Positions 60,669 to 64,000 of a stretch of 64,000 nucleotides of DNA are shown piece after piece. The position numbers and the translations under genes were made by a program. Below the pieces are notes generated by a model, which did not search any database, was not told where the DNA came from, and saw only the letters and a list, made by a program, of their open reading frames with translations. The DNA is taken from NCBI GenBank assembly GCA_035041965.1, contig JAPYMA010001118.1, forward strand, positions 1 to 64,000. The letters run 5' to 3'. Source of the DNA: Anisakis pegreffii. Lineage: Eukaryota; Nematoda; Chromadorea; Rhabditida; Anisakidae. How positions within the stretch are numbered: the stretch's first letter is position 1; each line of letters starts with the position of its first letter.

Positions 60669-61429
60669 AGTGATCAATGGGATCAATGTTAATTTATGAT
60701 ATATGATCAGTCAGCAACAGATTCAAAATAAATAACAAAACAAATTTTGTGTAAAATGCAGCAGCTATCATCACGTACCTTCTGCTAGATTTAGTTTTAG
60801 CTGCTTAGACATTCACCTCTCCAATAATATCACATCCAAGCATTTGATCTCACTCTCATTCTCGTAATCCGCCTGATCAGCTTGATCTCATCGTGATCTC
60901 GTAATCTCGTGATCTTAGATCAGCAGCATCAACCTGCTGATCTCTCATCACCCTGATCCATCGCCAACATATCTATCCTGATCGCCAATATCCCAGAGAT
61001 ATCCCACACAGAGGGATATCACTCTAAATGCTATCATATCGCATCCCATCATATCCTCAGCTTTCCATTCATAATAAAATCACCCCCACCCACCCACGTA
61101 TCACAGCCGATCGTATCAATCCGTGATCAGTGATCACTCAGTGATCTCCCATCTGCCTTCAGCACTCCTCTCGAAAACAACACCGCCATTTTACTTTACT
61201 TTACTATAAGATTTCCGAGTAAACATCTATCCATCCACCTCGTCGTCGTTTTCACTCAACTCATCTGAAAATAATTTCTATTATCGGAAGTTTAAATGAT
61301 GCTCGAAGCACTAGTTCATTTCATTACTCTTAACAATCTAAAGAATTGTTTAAATTTAAATTAGTTTAACTCAAAGCTTAAACAGTTGTTTTATAAACAC
61401 ATTCGAGTGGTCAATCACTCGCTTGATCG

Positions 61430-61534
61430 GTTGATCAGTTGATCAGTTGATCAGTTGATCAGTTGATCAGTTGATCAGTTGATCAGTTGATCAGTTGATC
61501 AGTTGATCAGTTGATCAGTTGATCAGTTGATCAG
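61430..61534. repeat. (GTTGATCA)13 microsatellite
   Basis: Thirteen perfect 8-bp units, each carrying the palindrome TGATCA, about 1.5 kb upstream of the troponin T start. Confidence 0.95.
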
Positions 61535-62988
61535 GCTTCTTATCTATCTAGGTTCTACGTTCTAGATCCTAGGTCTTAGGTGCTAGATCTTAGATCCTGA
61601 ACGTTTCATTGAATTCATCTAAATCTATTGAAAACTAGGTCTTCAGAGATAATCGCAGAAAATAATTTTATTCTCATTTTCAGGTGCTCGTCTTACATCT
61701 CGACTCAACACAACACACGTCTAAATTTCACCTGATATTTCTGGGTTATATTTCTAGCCGATTGTATCGATCAGCTCTTGATCTTGATCAGGTAAGTGCT
61801 CAGGTAAGAGCTCATTGTTTTAAGAGATTGTTTCATTTAAGAGATACATCTCTAAATATCTCTAAACACTTTCCAAAAAATAATTTTGATCACCTCGAAA
61901 CTACTGGCTCTCAGTTTCGAGACGAGTGACTACTCACAATTAGCGAGATTGATCAGTGACTGATCAGAACATATGATCAATCAATCAACCAATCAATACA
62001 TATATGATCAGTGATGACTAATCGATAGATGGATGCCTGTAATTTTTTGCGTTGTACATAACTTTTTGAAGGGAGCATACTTATCAGTCATTCCTGCCGT
62101 CTCATATCAATCTCTCACTAAGCCCTCAAAATCGCTATCATATCACCTCGTACCTTATCATATCACCTCATATCACTTCACACCGAACACCGCACCCACC
62201 CCATCCCATGCCACCACAACCCCATCACTCACCATCAATTCAAAAAACAAGCCAGCCAACTCATCTTCTAAAAAAAATCACTTGAAATGTTCATTCGATC
62301 GTGTTGCTTTTCATCCTTTATCACACACTTTCGGCGGCTGCTGGCTAGACATTCCTATTATTATTATTATTATTATCGCAAATCGAGATTCCAAAATGAT
62401 TCATCCAGCCAACCATCTTGTCTAATCAAAATCCTCTCCTGATCCCATCTGATCCATCCAATTGATCGATGTCTGTTTACCTGAAATTCTTCTTCATTGA
62501 ATCATCACCTGCCTGGCTGGCTGGCCAAATACCTATAAAGTACCTGCTAAAGCGGCTAAAGAGTTCACTATTTAGTACTTATAGTAGCCAGCACTTTGTC
62601 GTCAGTCAATTCTAGTCCTCTAAACTCTAAAATTTCAAAGTATTCCCGATTTTGCCGATTCAAAGATCTAATTTCCATTTCGAGCTCTAAGAGCAGATCA
62701 ATACCTGATCAGCTGAGATCAAATCGATCAATCAATAACTTATTCAATAACCCCACCTCTATCGAGTCATCGGATTATTGTCTTCACTAACTTGTCACCA
62801 CCTATTTATCTATTTCAAATTCACAGAGCAGATGGCCATCGCTATTATAAAGTTAGCTATGACTTGACATTGGCATATCCATTGTCATATCCAAAACTCC
62901 ACTGAGAATTTTCATTTTTTTAAATTTTAGATATTCCGTCGAGACTTTTGCCTTCAACGAAGAGAACGCAACGACGGCGACCGAAACA

Positions 62989-64000
62989 ATGTCTGACGAA
63001 GAAGAACAAGCCATGTGAGTGTGGAATTTCGTTTGCTGTCTGAAAATTTTGGAAAAATTTTGAAAGAATTTGAAAAATCTGACCAAAAATATTCGGGCAG
63101 TCTTGAATTTGCAGTGGATCTGAAGGTGAGGATGAGGTGAGCGACGAAGAGGAACAAGATGAAGAGGAGGCGGAAGCGGAGGCAGTTGAGTACGAGCAGG
63201 TTGAAACTGAAGAGTGAGTGGTTTGATCACTTTGATCACTTTGATCACACCACCACCAGTATTGATCAAATCAGACCAGATCAGATCAGATCACATTATC
63301 GATTGATCGATTCTTGCCCGATGCGTTCACCCTGAAACAATTTTTCAGTGAAAAATCGGAAATACAGAAAAATTTAATTTAAAATTTTCAAATTCCAATC
63401 AATTTATTCACACATGCCATCAAATTGCAGGGCTGAAGCGGAAGTGGCACCTGAGGAGACCAAGTAAGTTGTTTTAGTTGATTCTCGGGTAAGCGCTGGC
63501 GAGAATTTACCCGAAAATTTTTCACAAGTTCACAAACTCGAAAATTTAGCCGAGAGAAAAAATTTTTTCCAGGACTCGACGACCCCCAATCGAGAGACCC
63601 GATGATGATCAACCAAAGGAAATGACTGAAGCCGAACAAGCCATGATGGTAGGTGTGGACAGATAGATTCTGAGTTGAAGAGTTGAAATTCTGACTGCAA
63701 TTTCCCAAAATTTCCCAAAAATTCCCAAAAATTTCCCAAAAATTCCCAAAATTCCCAAAATTCAGGCAGCCAAAAAGCGGCATGCGGACGACGAGGCAGC
63801 CAAGATGCTCGACTACGAGGAGAGACGTCGTCGTGAACGTGAGCAGCAGGACGAGGAGTTGAGGGAGTTGAAGGAGCGGCAAGAACAGCGCAAAAGACAG
63901 CGCGAGGAGGAAGAGCAGGAGATGGCTGAACGTCGAAGACAGGACGACGAGAGACGTCGCGCTGATGAGGTAGGTATTTTGTCCGGAATTCTGTCCGAAA
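62989..64000 (+). CDS. tnt: Troponin T, N-terminal part (cut by window end)
   Basis: Tropomyosin-binding subunit of the muscle thin-filament troponin complex. Exons seen: 62989-63014, 63115-63213, 63431-63463, 63573-63648, 63766-63969, with a GTAGGT donor after the last; 146 residues so far. [20 protein letters not shown] is the acidic N-terminal region, continuing [33 protein letters not shown] follows, then the charged coiled-coil ([20 protein letters not shown]) that binds tropomyosin. Several tiny N-terminal exons suggest alternative splicing, as in other troponin T genes. The troponin-I-binding C-terminal half lies beyond 64000. Which worm paralogue this is cannot be told. Confidence 0.92.

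Larger units (their letters stand above)
58891..62988. other. Intergenic and upstream region of troponin T
   Basis: 4.1 kb with no recognised coding exon; it may hold non-coding first exons of the troponin gene. It contains poly-T/A runs (59579-59600), GATC-dense tracts (60880-61150), and the 39-bp and 8-bp repeats listed. TTTTAG at 62925-62930 probably begins the exon with the troponin ATG. Confidence 0.5.

Overview
This is nuclear DNA of a nematode, probably a rhabditid-type worm. The genes are split by many short AT-rich introns ending in TTTCAG. Several families are nematode-specific or typical of nematodes: two serpentine chemoreceptors, a class-2 (Lipase_2) secreted lipase, a nematode-type globin and an intestinal-esterase-like carboxylesterase. 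Some start codons lie at or just after a TTTCAG acceptor, as expected for spliced-leader trans-splicing. The species cannot be named from this window. All exon coordinates are manual splice reconstructions; each exon chain was checked for reading-frame closure and GT-AG ends (one GC-AG).

Layout. 1-9290: a giant imperfect palindrome made of repeats. Its arms are AT-rich 62-bp minisatellite, and its centre is a 44-bp tandem repeat that flips orientation at about 6639-6643. 9291-18168: 29 nearly identical 304-bp satellite monomers. Half a monomer also caps each end of the palindrome. 18169-21506: AT-rich repeat-laden DNA with at most a small doubtful gene. 21507-22949 (-): chemoreceptor. 23651-23751: a 101-bp MITE with an 8-bp target duplication. 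24282-26605 (-): mitochondrial sulfide:quinone oxidoreductase. 28106-33390 (-): smg-8 (nonsense-mediated decay), with a second MITE of the same kind in an intron. 35622-37438 (+): secreted lipase. 38377-40678 (-): TTC19-like mitochondrial complex III factor. 42245-43004 (+): globin apparently lacking the proximal histidine. 48360-50387 (+): neuropeptide-type GPCR. 53159-55592 (+): Sra/Srab-type chemoreceptor. 56014-58890 (-): carboxylesterase ending in a KDEL-like HSEL. 62989 to the window end (+): 5' part of a troponin T gene.

The genes look like unrelated neighbours rather than a pathway. They alternate in strand with 1-5 kb gaps, and no operon is evident. Intergenic and intronic DNA is rich in short tandem repeats and TGATCA words. 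The most unusual feature is the left 18 kb, where mirror-image repeat arms are joined to a homogeneous satellite.
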